Both the position numbers and the translations under genes were made by a program. Positions 9,190 through 19,851 of a stretch of 64,000 nt of DNA are shown piece by piece. Source of the DNA: Septoria linicola (lineage: Eukaryota; Ascomycota; Dothideomycetes; Mycosphaerellales; Mycosphaerellaceae); the NCBI GenBank assembly GCA_024114885.1, contig CP099421.1, positions 3,100,001 to 3,164,000 of the forward strand, read 5' to 3'. The number at the start of each line of letters is the position of its first letter. The first letter of the stretch is position 1. The notes under the pieces were generated by a model. The model had not been told where the DNA came from. It worked only from the letters and a program-made list of their open reading frames with translations, and searched no databases.

Positions 9190-10212
9190 CTCCTACTCAT
9201 GCTATATAGTTAGATCTTTCAATAGATCATCTATAGTACTCAAATGCTAGTCCTAATCTTGATTAGTTATTAAGTACTTACTTTTTAGACTAATAACTAG
9301 ATAGTACTAACTATTAATCTAACAAACTTTCTATACTACTATCTCTTATAAAAAGGTAAAAGAAATACCTTCTATAAGATCTTCCTCCTCTCTTATATAG
9401 AAGTAGATTGTTTAGGACATAGACTATCTAGTAAGTTACCTCTATCCTTTCTTATAGCTAATTCTAATAGCTCCCTAGATTCCTTATAGCCTAGTCTCCT
9501 ACTTAGTTATATTCTATATAGCTTCTTAGTTCCCTAATAGTCTTTAAGGTATACTATTCTTAGCTATAGGGATCTTATATTAAGCTAGGGAGCAGAGTAA
9601 CTATATACTAGTAGAGGAGATAATAGCTACTATAGAGGAGGTCTTTAATATTAACTAGTACTTAGCCTTAGAGGGTGTCTAGTTTAGCTAGGTGCTATAT
9701 AGTAATATTATAGTTAGTAATAGGTCTAATATTAGTAAGGGCATTTAGGACTTTATAAAGTCTAACTAAGGAGGAGTTAAGTAACTAAAATCTTTCTTTT
9801 AGACTCTTCTTAGTTTAACTCTAAGGCTTGGAGTTATCTTTTATATATCTCTTATATAAGGTAGAGCTGCCTTACAAACTCCTAAAACTATAGTCTATTC
9901 TTTAGCTTAGTAAGACTATCTACTACTATCTCTTTTATATTTATATATTCTATAGAGATAAGTCTGTTCTACTAGAGCTTTCTTATAGCATTATATAAGA
10001 TATTAATATATTTAGACTTGTTATAAACATATAAGTCCTTAACTAGAGTAAGGGTAGCTTAGTTATTACCTTTTAGCTAAATTAGCCTAATTCTAGTAAT
10101 AGTTTCCTAGTTACTAAGGATCCTTAGTTAGTAAGAACATTCTCCTACTAACTCTAGGTATCTAAGCTCTCTTAAAAGAGTACTAAGGAACTATAACTGT
10201 TTTACATATATA

Positions 10213-10277
10213 CCTATAGCTATATATTTAGCTTCTATTATAGATATAGCTATAGATTTCTACTTCTTACTTATCTA
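10213..10277 (-). pseudogene. Relic of copia RNase H domain
   Basis: Minus-strand translation gives SKK*KSIAISIIEAKYIAIG, where the family has a KQKS..STxEAEYIA motif. The Gln codon has become a stop and Glu has become Lys by G-to-A/C-to-T change. Confidence 0.75.
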
Positions 10278-10689
10278 GGAGATTAGTATACTATAAAGGA
10301 AGAAGATATATCTAAGGATTAAGACTCTATTAGTCTTGTCTATTATATAGTTAGAGTCTATATATCTAGTAAGAAAGCCTTAACTATTCCTTAAGTATCT
10401 TAGACTAAGGTCTAGGTTTGATCTTAGGTATCTAGTTAGCTTCTTTAGAGCCTTTATATATCCTACTATTAGATTACTAACATAGGAGCTCAATCTTCTA
10501 AGGGCAAATGAAATATCTAGTCTTATAATAGTTATAAGCTATATCTATGTTCTAATAATAGATTAGTACTCCTATTTATTATACCTTTTATTATTTGGTC
10601 TAGTAGGCTTTAGACTTTTATAGCTATCTATTAGTAAAAGAGTTAGTAATATAGTCTCTTAACCTATTCCTATCTTAGCTAGGTTCTCT

Positions 10690-11660
10690 TAGATATAGTA
10701 CTTCTAGTCAAGTTTTAGCTAGCCTTACTATCTATTTCTTATTAGTCTTATTCTAAGAATCTTGTCTAGTTCTCTAAGATCTTTGATCTTAAAGACCTTA
10801 CTAAGTTAGTCTTTGAACTAGAGGATATCTTCTAGTCTCTCTATAGTAATAGGTATATTATTAATATAGATTAGGATTATTAGGTCTTTCCTTTTCTTAT
10901 AGATTAGAAGACATAGGTCTACTTCTAATTATCTAAATCCTATTCCTTTTAGCTTTAATATATATAGCTGATTCTAGTCTCTTATAGCTTACTTTAGCCT
11001 ATAGAGACTCCTTAGAACTTATAAGACTATACTAGTTAGTAGGTTAACACCTAGTAGTAGGATTATATAGATGTCCTTATATAGGGTGCTCTCTATAAAT
11101 ACATTATTTATATCTACTTAGTATAGAACTAGGTCCTTCTTATAGACTATAGCTATAAATCCTCTTAGAGTATCCTACCTAACTATAGAAGTAAAAGTCT
11201 CTATATAGTCTACTCTATACTTTTAGGAGAACTCTCTTATAACTAGTCTTGCCTTGAACTTTTTAATAGCTCTACTAAGCTTTCTCTTAATATTAAAGAC
11301 CTATCTTAAGGTAACTAGGTTAGCCCCTTTTAGTAGGACTACTATAGTCTAGGTATTATTACTTATAAGTATATCTAGCTCCTTCTAAATAGCTTCTTAC
11401 TAGAGATAACCCTACTTAGGATTACTTACTACTTCCTTATAGTTCCTTAGGATTAGAACCTCCTATTTATATATTCCTACTTCTTTAGTAGCTAAGAATG
11501 TAATCTCTTTAACTTCCTCTAAGAATTCTAGGTCCTATAGGATACCTAGGTTAATAGAGCTTATAGCTAAGAAGAAAGCCTAATACTCTAGAAGCATTTC
11601 CTTGTCTAGCTAACTATTCTAATCTAGCTTAAGCCTAATTAGCTTCAGCTTCTAGTTAAA
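10690..11660 (-). pseudogene. Relic of copia reverse transcriptase
   Basis: The catalytic box is visible at 10857-10868: minus-strand TAT ATT AAT AAT reads YINN, which is YVDD after three G-to-A changes. The preceding residues LIILI fit the hydrophobic run before this box. Stops interrupt the rest; the outer limits are approximate. Confidence 0.8.
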
Positions 11661-11984
11661 TCTATTAAGTTCTTAGGATGCTTTCCTCTTTCTAAAAGTT
11701 TGCCTTAGAGCTATCTACTCCTAATCTACCTCTATAGTTTCTTAGGTAGAATTCTTAGATTCTTTCTTAACTTTCCTTTAGTCTAGGAATTTTCTATACT
11801 CTCCTATATCTTCTAGTAGAGGTAGAAGTTATATAAAGAGTTTCTTTCCTTTCTAAACCTATACTAATAGCTAAGGGGGAGGAGGCTTCTACTAGCCTAG
11901 ACTAGGAGTACCTAGGGTACTCCTACTAGCTTATAGAGTAGGCTAGCTAATAGTTCTTAGCCTTCTAATAGGTCTTCTTTCTAG

Positions 11985-12965
11985 AGCTGAACTAGGGAGA
12001 TTCTTAATCTTAATATTTAAGTCTAATTCTCTACCTAGCTTATCTTTAAAGAAGATTATATTAGTATACTACTTAATAGCCTTTATATCTAGCTCCTAGA
12101 ACTTCTATACCTTTACTATATTATTATAGTATCTAATAAACATAGTATCCTTTCCTCTATTTATTAGTTTGTTACTCCTTGCCTACTAAGGCTATACTCT
12201 TATATCTATATACACTACAGCTCTATATCCCTATACCTTAAGGTAGGAGACTATTAGTTTAATCCTATTAAAAGCTTTATTAGGTAAGAGCTTGAATCCC
12301 TTAATATCAGGTCTATTTAGAAGCTTGTTCCTTATATATACCTATACTTTAAGAGCTTCTAGCTAAAACTTAATAGGTATCTTACTTTCTTTAAGTATTG
12401 CTCTAATAGAGGCCTCTAATATTTAGATAGACCTCTTAACTACTCTATTCTAGAGTGAATTATAGGCCTTAGTTAGCTTAAGAGTAATTCTAAAGTCCTT
12501 CTCTTACTGTTTGATTAAAGTAGTAATCTCTCTAGCATTATTAGCCCTTATAGACTTAAGGAGTACTACTAACTGCCTTTCTACCTTAATCCTCTAGTTC
12601 TAAAGAGTAGTTAGTATATCTAATCTAGCCTTAAGTAGAAATGCCTATTTCTTTCTTAAGAAGTTATTAATAATCTTAAGCTACTATATAAAACCTTTTA
12701 CTAATAATAGTAATAGTCTATAGATATCTACTAATATAAGAGCTAATCTTTTAGGTCTTCTCTTAATAGACTTGCCTAGGTGTTTCTTTATCTTACCTAT
12801 TATATAGATCCTATACTTATACTCTTCCTAGTTAGGAATTAGAATTCTTTCCTTTAGGTTAGTAACTTTATAAAGGTTTAAGAGTAACCCTCTTCTAAAG
12901 TATGTAAATCTTCTATACTATAGCTCCTACTATTTTAGATCCTTCTCTAATAGGGTAGTATAGGC
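11985..12965 (-). pseudogene. Relic of copia integrase (with GAG-pre-integrase part)
   Basis: Minus-strand reading gives WHRRF-like YRRFTYF near 12920, LALILVDIYR with the first catalytic Asp near 12731, KSIRANNAREI where the second Asp has become Asn, and NRVVKRSIQ-like NRVVKRSI where the catalytic Glu has become Lys. The domain end near NLPSS is at about 11985. Many Trp and Gln codons are stops. Confidence 0.85.
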
Positions 12966-13745
12966 ATTATTAACCTCTATAGAATTATATAGTAAGTAAT
13001 ATAACTTTTCCTATAGGAGAGGTAATATCTTACTAATAAATAGAATACCTCTAACTAGCTTAGTCTTTATAACTGTTTAGCTATCTAGGGAGGTGAGAGT
13101 GAAATCAGGCTTCTAGACTCTAAATTACTTACTAAACTAATCCTATAATATAAGATTTACTCTAAGATTAGGAACAAATAGTACCCTATTAAGTAGAACT
13201 TCTCCTCCTAAGATTCCTTTTATCTATACTAGTCTAGAGTAGGTTATATAGAGGTATCCTCCTCCTACCTTAATCTATACTTTCTTCCTTAGTAGCTTTA
13301 CTAATCTAAAGAAGGATAGTTAGTTAGTTATATAGGATAAGGTATAGGAATCTAAGAGCTATTCTTAAGGTAATAACTTGCCTTTAGCCTTAATTATAGA
13401 ATAGGCTAACTTATCTTAGTTATTATCTTCTAATAGGGAATTATTATTACTTCTAGAACTAGAGTAAGTTCTAGAATCAGAACTAGAACTAGACTTCTAG
13501 GCTAAAAATCCTTTCTTTAGAAGCTTTCTAGACTTTTCTATCCTTTGAAGCTACTTACCTATTTTCTAGATAACCTTCTTTAGCTTATTATATAATAATG
13601 ACTTATAGACAGCTTTCTTAATATATCTAGTATTCCTTAGTAAAGAGGATCTTCTAACCCTCTCTCTAAGGAATAATCCCTAAGGGTCCTTCTAGTTCTT
13701 AGTACTATTTCTCTACTAGGACAGTTTCTTAGTAGTAGAGAGGTT

Positions 13746-13790
13746 AGGACAATCCTTTAACTAGTGCTTCCCTTTCTTATAGAGCTAGTA
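13746..13790 (-). pseudogene. Relic of gag CCHC zinc knuckle
   Basis: Minus-strand translation reads Y*LYKKGKH*LKDCP. With Tyr from Cys and stops from Trp this fits CxxCxxxGHxxxxC, the nucleocapsid zinc knuckle. It sets the element's orientation. Confidence 0.8.
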
Positions 13791-14917
13791 TATTAGTAGA
13801 GACTTTCCTTAGTAGGGCTACCTAGAATAGAATATAGCTAGACCTATATCTATCTTGTCTAGATTATCTCTTACCTCTTAGGACTCAAGTAGAAGGAGAA
13901 TAGTGTCTATATCTAAGGATAGTTAGGTTATAATAGTATCCTTAGCTACTTAGTATAATATAGGTAGGGACTATAGGAGATATTTTAGCCTTTTCTCTTA
14001 GCTCTAGTAATAGGCTTCCTAAGGATTAATCTTAGTAATCCTCTTACCTAGGCCTCTAAGGTGTCTCTATACTTCCCTAATTATCTTATTAGGTAATATC
14101 CTAAATATAATAAACTGCTTAATTAGACCTATAGTATAGGACTTTAGGACTCTATTATACTTATTCTAGAGAATTACCTATATCTTAGCTACTAGTATAG
14201 TAACATACTATGTCTCTAGCTCTATCTTATTATCTTTACTAATACTGTATCTAATACTAAACCTATATACTATATTGTCTTTTAAGAAATATTAATTCTA
14301 AGTAATATATATCTAAAGACTAGTGTCCTACTAAACTATACATAGGTTCCCTCTAATAATTAGTTAGCTGATTACCTAGAACTAGTCCTTTCCTTCTAGC
14401 TTGTCTGTCTATAACTTAAACTATCTCTTCTAGTTAGTTCTGTCTAGGATTAGAATCCTTTAGCTCTTCTTATCCTCTTAGTCTATTATAGAAATAGGTG
14501 AATAGAATAAATAATTAGTAGAATACTTTAGACTAGCTAAGGATTCTAGAGAAGGGTAATTTCTTATAGTAGAGAGACTAGCTCTAAGGGATAGGGATTC
14601 CTCGTATTTAGGAAATTACTAAGACTTAGATCTTTCTCTCTTAGTAGAGTTTCTATTACTAGGTAGTAGGAAGGCTAAGTAGCCTCTTCTAACTCTAGTA
14701 ATACTAGGTATAATAGTAGAGAACTAGGTAGGTATTAATAAAGTAGAAACATACTACTATCTTATAGAGATCTTTACTAACTTATATACTACTAGGTACA
14801 AACTAGCTTCGTTAGTAATATAGTTAGGGAAACTTCTAGGCCCTAAATGTTTTCTATAAACTATAAGGGATATAAGTAACCTATACTAATATAGGTTGCT
14901 CCTATTTAGTATATAAA

Positions 14918-14932
14918 CTCGGGCTTATAACC
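14918..14932 (-). other. Primer-binding site matching the anticodon arm of initiator tRNA-Met
   Basis: Directly inside the 5' LTR the plus strand reads CTCGGGCTTATAACC. Initiator tRNA-Met has GGGCTCATAACC in its anticodon arm, so this site differs by one C-to-T change that RIP explains. Drosophila copia is known to prime from an internal fragment (half-molecule) of this tRNA. Confidence 0.7.
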
Positions 14933-15210
14933 TATTAAAAGTAGAGGGCGTTTATAGATACTATATAATGTTAAGGAGGGTATAGCGTAGTAAAGAAGAA
15001 TAGGGGATCAATCTTGAACTAACTTATATATATAGTATAGTAGTAATATACTAGGAACTAAATATAAAGTTGATTTTGTTAGTTATCTAAGAAGAGAAGA
15101 AAGAGAAGCAAGATATACCTCTTGCCAAGCCTTAGGTGGATGCCTCAGGCATCTAGAACCATGCTCAGAAGTCCATATCCAGACTAACCATCTAGGATAC
15201 ATTCTCAACA
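14933..15210 (-). repeat. 5' LTR (right copy, 278 bp)
   Basis: It starts TATTAAAAG, where the original TG end has mutated to TA, and ends CTCAACA. It has exactly the same length as the left LTR. Confidence 0.92.
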
Positions 15211-15215
15211 CGAAC
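15211..15215. repeat. Target-site duplication, right copy (CGAAC)
   Basis: Exact repeat of the five bases at 8907-8911, marking the insertion point. Confidence 0.9.
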
Positions 15216-16715
15216 AGTAATCAGCGCTCACTAGCGCGAGATGAAGATCGCGTCTGATTGGCTGTGGCTGATTACATAATATAATCGTGCAAAACACTTA
15301 GGACGTGACCTCCGCTGCTGGTCGAGCTGTCAGCCTTCCCTCTTTCCTTCGACCATGGCACGAACCACTGCCATCGTCAGACCGCCTCCTGGCTACAGCG
15401 ATGCAGCTATAGGTCCACCTACGCCACTAGTCGAGTCTGGCATCTTCGCTCTAATCGACACAGCGGGAGCAATTGGACTCTTCTTCCGATGGGTCCGAAC
15501 TGCTTCTCATGCCTCAAGGCTACGACGACCGAGCCGATTCGGCGAGAATTCAGAGTGGCGTCGAGAGCACGATGCAAATAGGTGCTGGAAGACTACTTCC
15601 ATCTACCAGCAGATTGGACATCATCCGCGTGTAGTCCGATAAGATGTCGATTGGCCTTCAGTAGTCCACGCGTGGGCCGTGGAAAGTGTTTCTGCAAGAG
15701 GCTGCTTGGATCAAATCAGCTCAAGGAGTAGGGCTTGAGCTGTGTCATGAAGTTGTCGATCGCGTTGTGTATGTAAAGCATATCGCAGTATTCCACCATG
15801 TCTAGCTGGACCCATGTTGACATCCATCTCCTCATGTGCGTGCTTTCATTGCAGTACAGCCACCACACCATGTTTAGCCGTGACTGGGATCTTCTTTGTT
15901 GGTGTATGTCGTAGCTGGGCTCTTGATAACAGCCGTCGCACTACTTGTACAGGTGGAGAGCAAGCTTGGTGACCCCCATCCGTGCAATGGTGTGGTCACT
16001 TTTCCAAAGAAGCCATATTTTCGAAATGTCCCTAATTCAGCTCAGACTCCATGGCAGCAGCAGTAATAGCTCAAACAAGTCCAAACCTTACAAACAATAT
16101 CCTTACAGTATTCAGAAGAGAATAGCTTCTCCAGATCTCGCGAAAAAGACATGCTCATTGTCACCGTCTTGTAACCCTAAGCGGTCTGCATAACCCTAAG
16201 CTCGGTATTGGAGATCCGGCATGAGATGGCCGCGGAGGCGGTTGAGTCGTTCTATTTGACATTTATGCGCGATGGACTGCTCGATCATGGCATCTCTGTG
16301 CGAGTACTGCGTTTGATAGCTGAAGTCAGGGAAGAGTGTGTGTAAATATCGAAGCTGTAAGTGGGAAATCAAGGCGGAGTCGATTGATCGACCTACATGA
16401 TGAAGCTGGTGGTGATCTGGCCTTCTGGCGGCCGAGGGAAAGCTAGGCACATGAGGCATAGCGACCGAGAAATGCTGTTGAAAGTCGAGCCTGTGAAAGC
16501 CGAAGGCAGCCGTTGATGTGTCTGCCAGCATCCTTCACTTCGGCATACCGCGGAGGCATTCCGCGGGTCTGCACGAGCTAAGCTTTGGTATTCCGTCTTC
16601 GTACAACGCTCTCCGCAGCAGGTCGCGAGGTACCTTGTTTGCCCTGTCTGTCAAGTATATGGAAGCGATGGTTCGCAAGGTCAGCGATGTAGTCCTCATA
16701 CAACAGCCTAGCAGG
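15216..16715. other. Intergenic, no secure gene
   Basis: One 95-residue plus frame at 15355-15642 starts MARTTAIVRPPPGY and has a hydrophobic run IFALIDTAGAIGLFF. Its start loosely recalls rhodopsin-like 7TM proteins, but it soon loses similarity and may be a truncated relic. I found nothing else. Confidence 0.4.
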
Positions 16716-17423
16716 ATGTCCGCCATCAGCTCCACGCTCGAGGTCGGCGAACTGATCCTCTACACATACTTCCGCTCCTACTGTTCATGCCGCGCTCGAA
16801 CAGCCTGTGCACTCAAACGCATTCCGCTGACATTCCGCTACGTCAATTTGATCAAGGGAGAACAGGTCTTGGCGCCATACATCGACGCGGTTAATCCGAA
16901 CGGCACGGTGCCGACGTTGGTCGTGAATGACGCTTCTGGCAAGACTGTGGCGAAGATCACGCAATCGATCGCGATTTTGGAATTCTTGGAAGAGGCGTTC
17001 CCATCGACAGTGCCGCTTCTACCTCCAGCATCAGATCATTTCCAGCGAGCCAAAGTGCGGGAACTGGTCGATATTATAGCTTGTGATGTGCAGCCTCCGA
17101 CGAATCTGCGGATCTTGAAGACTGTCAATGAACTCGGCGCAACGAACCAAGTCTGGTTCCAGGGGATTATGGAGAAGCCATTGCAAGCTTATGAGGAGGT
17201 TCTCGTCCAGACCGCTGGCAAGTACTCTGTTGGCGACCAGATCACACTCGCAGATCTGTGTCTTGCTCCAGCCATCGAGAACGCTGTCCGGTGGGAAGTG
17301 GATATGTCGAAGTTTCCGAACGTGATGAGGGTCTTTGATGCGATTAGAGTACTGCCGGAATTCGTCCAAGGAGATTGGAGGCATCAAGAGGATACGCCGG
17401 AAGCGCTGAGATCGGGAACATGA
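16716..17423 (+). CDS. maiA: Maleylacetoacetate isomerase (zeta-class glutathione transferase)
   Basis: The enzyme uses glutathione to convert maleylacetoacetate to fumarylacetoacetate in phenylalanine/tyrosine breakdown, in the cytosol. I chose ATG 16716 (MSAISSTLEVGELILYTYF) because it places the thioredoxin-fold strand at the usual distance from the N-terminus; the frame stays open upstream but the added residues are unlike the family. Landmarks are YFRSYCSCRARTACALK (the zeta signature region), YVNLIKGEQ, NPNGTVPTLVV, ITQSIAILEFLEEAFP, and the helical C-terminal part with YSVGDQITLADLCLAPAI. The product has 235 residues and one exon. The usual zeta SSC motif reads SYC here. The homogentisate-pathway partners with which it clusters in Aspergillus are not in the window. 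Confidence 0.88.
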   Translation: MSAISSTLEVGELILYTYFRSYCSCRARTACALKRIPLTFRYVNLIKGEQVLAPYIDAVNPNGTVPTLVVNDASGKTVAKITQSIAILEFLEEAFPSTVPLLPPASDHFQRAKVRELVDIIACDVQPPTNLRILKTVNELGATNQVWFQGIMEKPLQAYEEVLVQTAGKYSVGDQITLADLCLAPAIENAVRWEVDMSKFPNVMRVFDAIRVLPEFVQGDWRHQEDTPEALRSGT

Positions 17424-17496
17424 TTCGTCTTCGTCCCGATGGAAAAGAATAGGAAGCTTGAATACCAGTCAAGTCAATCTGCTTCATCCCCATCCC

Positions 17497-18165
17497 TCAA
17501 GTCACCCTCTCTGCAGGCCGACTCCGAATCCTGCCATCTCGCATTCCCGTCACGCTCTTCGTCCTGCCAAATCGACTCCGACTCCTCGCCGCCACACTCG
17601 CTTCTCGTCGCCGCCCATCGTCCCAGTCGTCCTCAGAATCATCATAATCTTGGTAGTCGTCTGGCGGCGGTGGCTCGATCCTTCGCACTTCTCTGTCCTC
17701 ACTGCCTTCCCGCGCATGACTTGCGTCGGCCGGCACATATCCAATCCTCCTTCCCTCTCGAATGATAATCTCTCGCTCATCCCAGTCATTGCTATCACTC
17801 TCGTCTTCCTCTCTCTGCCGCCGCTTCTCGTGCTCCTCTTCGTCTCGTCTCCGCTTCGCTTTGGCCTTTTCGAATGCTTTGCGCTTTTCGTGGCGATATT
17901 CTCGCTCGTTCGCTTCGTGCTTGTCCTTCATCCATGCGCTGAAACATGTCGCCACGATTTGCACTAATGCGACGCCGAGGCCCAGCTTGACGAATGTGCC
18001 CGTCGTGCTACTGCCTTGTCGCTCATCTCGAGGCGGTGAAGCATAGCGTCGACTTCTACGCTGTCGCCGGTGGTGTTCTGAAGGAGATGAGCGTCGCCGG
18101 CGGTGTCCGCTACCCCGGGAGTAGAGGGTGGAATCATCGCTGGAGTAGCCGTCGCGGTAGGCCAT
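17497..18165 (-). CDS. Single-pass membrane protein with charged coiled-coil tail
   Basis: A single exon encodes 222 residues. The N-terminus (1-55) is rich in Ser, Arg and His. One hydrophobic segment, TFVKLGLGVALVQIVATCFSAW (about 57-79), is followed by a strongly charged helix of Glu, Lys and Arg residues (about 85-120) and an acidic and proline-containing tail (DYQDYDDSEDDWDD). No known domain is visible. The layout suggests a tail facing the cytosol or nucleus with a long coiled coil. The gene converges with the maleylacetoacetate isomerase gene at a 73-bp gap. The long intact frame and biased composition support it as real, but the function is unknown. Confidence 0.65.
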   Translation of the reverse strand: MAYRDGYSSDDSTLYSRGSGHRRRRSSPSEHHRRQRRSRRYASPPRDERQGSSTTGTFVKLGLGVALVQIVATCFSAWMKDKHEANEREYRHEKRKAFEKAKAKRRRDEEEHEKRRQREEDESDSNDWDEREIIIREGRRIGYVPADASHAREGSEDREVRRIEPPPPDDYQDYDDSEDDWDDGRRREASVAARSRSRFGRTKSVTGMRDGRIRSRPAERVT

Positions 18166-18630
18166 GTTGTGTACTTTGTCTGGTGGTGTTAGTGGCGATA
18201 TGGAAGCGGCATAGCAATAAGTGTATCTGTCTAGGTCGAAGTGGGATCAGGAAGGCTGGCGAGAATATTGCACAGCGCGACTATGCCTGAGTGAGTGACT
18301 GCCCAAAAGTGTGACTGGGATCATCAATCACACTCGAGGCGACTCTTTGAAACAGGCTGAAGCCTGCGACAAGCGGAACACAACTGTGATGTCACGGTGG
18401 AAAGTGAGGGATCTGATGCACGTGATACTCTTGGCATCGTTGCTTGAGGTTCTCGTTGTTGAGACAGCATCTTCCTGAGTGATTTTCATCATACTCGTCT
18501 TTTGACCAGATACCACAGGAGACAGCAGTCAGAGGGACCCATTGGAGATGGACAGAGACTTCAACCGGAAGAAAAACTCGCTCGAGTTGAGCGTGCGCTC
18601 GAGAGCATTGGTCCGTTGACTTTCTCTGAC
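18166..18630. other. Intergenic, no gene recognised
   Basis: Upstream region of the minus-strand membrane protein gene. A frame without ATG leads into the small candidate gene at 18631. Nothing else is visible. Confidence 0.4.
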
Positions 18631-18870
18631 ATGGTCGCTGCTCCGTTCGCTTGCTGGTGGGCGTATACGCTGGACGCTACATCTCGCGTGAGCTCCCTTC
18701 CTCCTGCTGCATTTTGAACTATACTCATCGTCTTCCAGATGAGCCCGTGGCTACTCCGATACTGTCTACTGGCCCGATTCTGCTTTCAATCTGCGTACGT
18801 CCATCTCCGTGCGAGCATGTTCTTCTGGGTTCTTGTTGCTATCATTGTGCCAGTCGGTGTCCTGATATGA
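18631..18870 (+). CDS. Possible small two-exon membrane protein
   Basis: From ATG 18631 the frame reads MVAAPFACWWAYTLDATSR. It joins across a 51-nt interval (18688 GTGAGC to 18738 TTCCAG) to MSPWLLRYCLLARFCF and the hydrophobic end MFFWVLVAIIVPVGVLI before TGA. The interval has acceptable splice ends. The frame is also open upstream to 18463, with VERALESIGPLTFSD, but lacks an ATG there, so the true start may lie in an unseen exon or be lost. I do not recognise the family; it may be a remnant. Confidence 0.3.
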
Positions 18871-19851
18871 CTGCTCGGCATACAAGTTGATCGTATGAGG
18901 AAGTGGCTGTGGAGCGAGGCTACTGTGGTCAATTACAGTAGTCTGCGCGCGCTTCGCTGAATCGTCTCCCCACAGTCAACCTATGGCTGATAGATAGTCC
19001 GACAACCCACACCAAGCCGAGCGTACGTCCGGCGCCAACGTGTTATCGTCCATCCACCGTGCTCTCTCACACACGGACGGCTCGTCCTGACCTCATGAGT
19101 GCTACCTGCGCTGGATGTGTTGCCAAAGCCATTGGGTTTCAGCCGGCAGGTTGATCTAGCTGCTGCAAGTTCCCGGTATGGATATCACTTATCGGGTTAA
19201 ATGGTCCTCTCCGACGCACTTAGCCTACGAACATTCGATACACCCAGAAACAATCTGAAGTGAGTAGCCGCTCTTGGCGTTTTCAATCTGTTTTGGCAAT
19301 TTGAATAGGTGTATGCAAAGCAAGTACGAAAGAAACCGAGGCGGCGAAAGACGGCCATTGACTTCTGCTGGCCTATCACACTCTCGGCCACCTCAAAGCA
19401 GTCGAGCATCATGACGTTCACAGTATCACGAGTTTTACAAGTTGTACAAACATCAAATACCATCAACGTGACACCAAAATTGATGCGTTTCCCTGCCGTG
19501 TCGTGTCAAGGCCGCACTCTACTCACGTCATGGAGGCCTCTATCATCAGGTGTCCTCGCTTCTCCGGGGTCGTAGGGCGGCAAAGTTAACCTTACTGATC
19601 CTTACATGACAGCCGCAATGTGCAAGTCTCTGACTAGTTACACACGGTCCGAACTATGATGGGCCAGAGCCCTATCTGGGCATTGACCTTTTGAGATCTC
19701 CCATCGTGGGCTATTGTGCGGGATGCAAATGCCATGGCGCGAAGTCTCAGGCAGAAGACATTGTTCCCTGACTCGTTACTTTGGAAGTGTGAAATTTCCC
19801 CAAGGAGAGTCGTATTCTTCTGTTATACATATATATTCACATTGCAGCAAT
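18871..19851. other. Intergenic, no gene recognised
   Basis: About 1 kb without a supportable gene. A short plus frame near 19309 and a minus frame near 19466 overlap each other and have no motifs. Confidence 0.45.

Larger units (their letters stand above)
8912..15210 (-). mobile_element. Ty1/copia LTR retrotransposon, full length (6299 bp), RIP-degraded
   Basis: Two 278-bp direct repeats flank an internal region, and CGAAC duplications border the whole. On the minus strand the order is gag zinc knuckle (13746-13790), integrase (about 12965-11985), reverse transcriptase (about 11660-10690) and RNase H (around 10277-10213). Integrase before reverse transcriptase is the copia order, so the right LTR is the 5' LTR. 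The interior is extremely poor in CpA and TpG and full of TAG/TAA stops where Trp and Gln codons are expected, the mark of RIP on both strands. No open frame remains, so the copy is dead. Flanking DNA, including the U2 gene next door, keeps normal composition. Confidence 0.93.

Noticed and set aside
9190..14932. Very A/T-rich stretch with many short frames and apparent CTAG/TATA repeats
   Set aside because: It is the RIP-mutated interior of the copia element; the frames are too short or absent, and CTAG/TATA excess follows from C-to-T and G-to-A changes. It is not a separate satellite or centromere-like unit.
16165..16202. Two AACCCTAA words that resemble telomere repeats
   Set aside because: Only two separated copies within 30 bp, without a tandem array; chance or a trace of repair, not a telomere.
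17458..17967. Plus-strand frame of 169 residues with hydrophobic runs
   Set aside because: Antisense to the charged coiled-coil gene 17497-18165; hydrophobicity arises from reading Glu/Arg/Lys codons backwards.
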